A DNA stretch of 8,262 nucleotides from Pseudomonadota bacterium (GTDB lineage: Bacteria > Myxococcota_A > Polyangia > Haliangiales > Haliangiaceae): positions 1 through 8,262 of the forward strand of contig JAEYYV010000162.1 in NCBI GenBank assembly GCA_023428295.1. Reading direction: 5' to 3'. The position numbers and the translations under genes are program-made. Within the stretch, counting starts at the first letter, position 1; every line of letters begins with the position of its first letter. Under the pieces are notes generated by a model that did no database searches, was not told where the DNA came from, and saw only the letters and a list, made by a program, of their open reading frames with translations. Positions 6,524 to 8,262 of this stretch are shown here, piece by piece.

Positions 6524-6760
6524 ATGTCGCGCGTCTGTCAGGTTACCGGGAAGCGACCGCTCGTCGGTCACAACGTCAGCCACTCGAACCGCCACACCAA
6601 GCGTCGGTTCGAAGTGAACCTCATGAATAAGCGGTTCTGGCTCGAGGACGAGAAGCGCTGGATCAGCCTTCGCGTCTCTGCACGCGGTATGCGTCGCATC
6701 GACAAGCTCGGCCTCCCCGCCGTGCTCGCCGAGCTTCGCGCTCGCGGCGAAAAGTTCTAA
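6524..6760 (+). CDS. rpmB: 50S ribosomal protein L28 (bL28)
   Basis: This 78-residue basic large-subunit protein matches the length of E. coli bL28 and begins with the same MSRVCQVTGKRP. It continues with TKRRFEVNL, RFWLEDEKRW, LRVSARGMR and a C-terminal AVLAELRARGEKF. Only one cysteine (Cys5) is present, so there is no zinc site. The gene follows rpmG by 10 bases, whereas E. coli has the order rpmB-rpmG. Eight bases separate its stop from the next gene. Identification is secure. Confidence 0.97.
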   Translation: MSRVCQVTGKRPLVGHNVSHSNRHTKRRFEVNLMNKRFWLEDEKRWISLRVSARGMRRIDKLGLPAVLAELRARGEKF

Positions 6761-6768
6761 GGCCGCTC

Positions 6769-8088
6769 GTGACGTCCTTGTCGCCGCGCACGTTCGCGGC
6801 GATTTGCGTTTTCGGCGCGCTCGGCTGTCGCGGACCCGCGTCGCCGCAGGTTCCGCCAGCCGCATCCGTCACGGTCGAGGTCGGACGCACCGGCGCAGCG
6901 CTGCTCGGCGCTGCCGCGTCGGACAGCATGGTGTTCGCCGCGATCGCCTCGTCGAGTGCGACGACGATCGAAGCGCGTCGCGGACAGACGGTGGCGTGGG
7001 AGCGCGAGCTCGAGGGTCGCGGTGGGCCCTTGGCTCTCTCGGCGGATGGAACGGCGCTCTACGCCGCGCTCGGCGGGACGGACACGATCGCCGGTGGCGC
7101 GGTTCGCGGCGAGCCCGGCGCTGCGATCGTCGCGATCGACGCGGCGACCGGTACGGTGACCTGGCGCGTGGCTCTCGACGCCGCGGGCTGGGTCACGATC
7201 GGCGCCACCGCGGCCCTGCCCGATGGCGGCGTGCTCGTCGGTGGAACATACACGGGCGGGCTGCGCGCCGGCCCGCACACCGTGGGCGCGGCGGGCCGCA
7301 ATGACGGCTTCGTCGTCGCGATCCGAGGGACGGGCGAAGTCGCGTGGCTCGTGCGCATGGGCGGCGTGTTCGCCGATAGCGTGCAAGGCGTCGCCGCGCA
7401 GAAGACGGGCGACAAGACGCGCATCGCCATCGCGGGGACGTTTCAAGTCACCGCGGATCTCCAGGGCGCGCAGCTTCCGATCTTCGACGAGCGATCGCCG
7501 CTCCCCGACGCGTTCGTCGCCGAGCTCGACGCGAGCGGCGCGCGCGTGTGGTCGCAAGCGTATGGTGGCCGGCTCCTCGACTCCGTCGCCGGTGTCGCCA
7601 TCGATCGCGCGGGCAAGGTGGTCGTCGCGGGAACCTCGTCGGGCGAGCTGCACGTCGGCGGCCTCGACTTGATCGCGCAGGGTCCGTCGGACGGCGTGCT
7701 CTCGTGGTGGAACGCGGACGGCTCGCCGCACCACGCGATCCTCGTCGGTGGACAGGACTTCGACGGCTTCCGCGCGATCGTCGCTGCGGGCCCGTCGGTG
7801 GTCGCCGGTGGCTTCTACTCGGGCTCGATGTCGCTCGGCGGACAGACGCTCACCGCGGGCGGCGGTGACGAAGCGTTCCTCGCCGCGTTCGATCCCACGG
7901 GGTCCGTGCACGAGACGTGGATCGTCGGCGGTCCCGGTCGAGAAGAGCTCGCATCGCTAGCGCCGATCCGTGGCGGCTTTGTCGCGAGCGTCGGATACAC
8001 CGCGGCCGCGGATCTCGCGGGCACCCGCGTGGCGGCGCCGGCCGATCCCATGAGCGGGGCGGCAGTGCTCGTGCGTGGCGTGCGCTGA
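6769..8088 (+). CDS. Probable lipoprotein with six beta-propeller-like repeats
   Basis: This is a 439-residue predicted exported protein. The N-terminus has one Arg, a short hydrophobic stretch (9-19), and A-L-G-C with Cys20 as the likely lipidated residue. The lipobox is imperfect because Ala rather than Leu is at -3, so a plain secreted protein is possible. The rest consists of repeats of about 56-65 residues (see the repeat entry). These carry phrases such as DAFVAELDASGARVWSQAYGG and AIDRAGKVVVAGTSSG, as in the SBBP or delta-60 type repeat proteins common in myxobacteria. No enzyme motif is seen; the likely role is a cell-surface or periplasmic scaffold or binding protein. GTG 6769 is preceded by AAGG at 6759-6762, which overlaps the rpmB stop, so translation may be coupled to rpmB. 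TTG 6778 is an alternative start. Confidence 0.85.
   Translation: MTSLSPRTFAAICVFGALGCRGPASPQVPPAASVTVEVGRTGAALLGAAASDSMVFAAIASSSATTIEARRGQTVAWERELEGRGGPLALSADGTALYAALGGTDTIAGGAVRGEPGAAIVAIDAATGTVTWRVALDAAGWVTIGATAALPDGGVLVGGTYTGGLRAGPHTVGAAGRNDGFVVAIRGTGEVAWLVRMGGVFADSVQGVAAQKTGDKTRIAIAGTFQVTADLQGAQLPIFDERSPLPDAFVAELDASGARVWSQAYGGRLLDSVAGVAIDRAGKVVVAGTSSGELHVGGLDLIAQGPSDGVLSWWNADGSPHHAILVGGQDFDGFRAIVAAGPSVVAGGFYSGSMSLGGQTLTAGGGDEAFLAAFDPTGSVHETWIVGGPGREELASLAPIRGGFVASVGYTAAADLAGTRVAAPADPMSGAAVLVRGVR
7072..8010 (+). repeat. Six-unit protein repeat (propeller blades)
   Basis: Within the lipoprotein, a glycine-rich turn of the form (A/G/V)-G-(T/G/Y) followed by a short strand recurs at about residues 104, 160, 224, 289, 348 and 409. 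The spacings are 56, 64, 65, 59 and 61. Between turns there is usually a D-x-F/V strand, a DxxG turn and a W strand, as in LDASGARVW. This spacing fits one propeller blade per unit, making six visible blades. The repeat is at protein level only; no DNA-level tandem repeat is apparent. Confidence 0.65.
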
Positions 8089-8098
8089 GCACGTCGAC

Positions 8099-8104
8099 TA
8101 GTCT
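8099..8104 (+). promoter_or_regulatory. Possible -10 box of the last gene
   Basis: TAGTCT lies 8 bases before ATG 8113, the place expected for the -10 box of a leaderless or nearly leaderless transcript. It matches the consensus at only three positions, no convincing -35 box is found 16-18 bp upstream, and it lies within an 8-base palindrome GACTAGTC (8096-8103). This is weak evidence. Confidence 0.2.
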
Positions 8105-8112
8105 CGCGCGCG

Positions 8113-8262
8113 ATGATCGAAACGATAGTCGACGACCTCGGCGAGGTTGATCTGAACGCGTCCCACTTCGTCGAACCCGACGGCCTCCGCCCATCAGCAA
8201 AGCAATCTTCGCGGCAGGCGCCGACGGAGAGACCGAAAACGACAACGCGAGCTACAAGAAGC
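8113..8262 (+). CDS. Start of an unrecognised gene, apparently frameshifted near 8190 (3' end outside window)
   Basis: ATG 8113 opens a frame to the window edge with no stop. The first 26 codons (MIETIVDDLGEVDLNASHFV, then EPDGLR) have G/C in 21 of 26 third positions, as expected here. After 8190 the same frame drops to 12 of 24 and becomes a Ser/Thr/Arg-rich tail. The frame shifted by -1, starting at 8190, has 19 of 24 and reads PISKAIFAAGADGETENDNA. One base missing from the CCC run at 8190-8192 would join the two halves into one protein. This could be a sequencing error, a real mutation, or no frameshift at all. I do not recognise a family. No ribosome binding site is visible. It starts 24 bases after the lipoprotein stop. 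Confidence 0.45.
   Translation, partial: MIETIVDDLGEVDLNASHFVEPDGLRPSAKQSSRQAPTERPKTTTRATRS

Noticed and set aside
6757..7911. A 384-codon minus-strand open frame opposite the lipoprotein
   Set aside because: Arg/Ala/Asp-rich shadow. The plus strand has a signal sequence and a regular propeller-like repeat.
8086..8112. Rho-independent terminator after the lipoprotein
   Set aside because: Only the 8-base palindrome GACTAGTC is present, without a GC-rich stem or a T run.
1..8262. CRISPR arrays, tRNA or rRNA genes, insertion sequences, attachment sites
   Set aside because: No direct-repeat array, cloverleaf, transposase motif or terminal inverted repeat pair was noticed on reading both strands.

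Overview
The window is GC-rich throughout, with strong G/C bias at third codon positions. It combines an FHA/GAF/PP2C-type phosphatase, a repeat-propeller lipoprotein and a very large multidomain enzyme. That mix suggests a myxobacterium-like organism (Myxococcota, perhaps the Polyangia/Sandaracinus side). This assignment is inference from style and gene content, not a phylogenetic result.

Left half (4518 to 1, minus strand): one open frame of 1506 codons with no stop, running off the left edge. It encodes a fused enzyme. In order it carries an AstD-like aldehyde dehydrogenase with all catalytic residues, a class III PLP aminotransferase resembling L-lysine 6-aminotransferase, a GNAT acyltransferase, and a second, degenerate aminotransferase copy. 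The degenerate copy has a glycine where the PLP lysine should be. This is the most interesting object in the window. The first three activities match the chemistry of acyl transfer, omega-transamination and semialdehyde oxidation (compare AstA, AstC and AstD), here in one polypeptide. The dead aminotransferase copy may be a built-in dimer partner.

Middle (4519-4645): a 127-bp divergent intergenic region. On the minus strand a TTGACC-17-TGTACT promoter sits so close to the GTG at 4518 that the enzyme mRNA is probably leaderless. Three small inverted repeats lie on the other side.

Right half (plus strand): a compact same-strand run with gaps of 23, 10, 8 and 24 bp. It holds an FHA-GAF-SpoIIE-type serine phosphatase, rpmG (bL33), rpmB (bL28), a secreted or lipid-anchored six-repeat beta-propeller-like protein, and the start of a further gene. 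That last gene appears to lose its frame near position 8190. No clear terminator is visible between these genes, so they may be at least partly co-transcribed. Apart from the 127-bp divergent region, the window is almost entirely coding.
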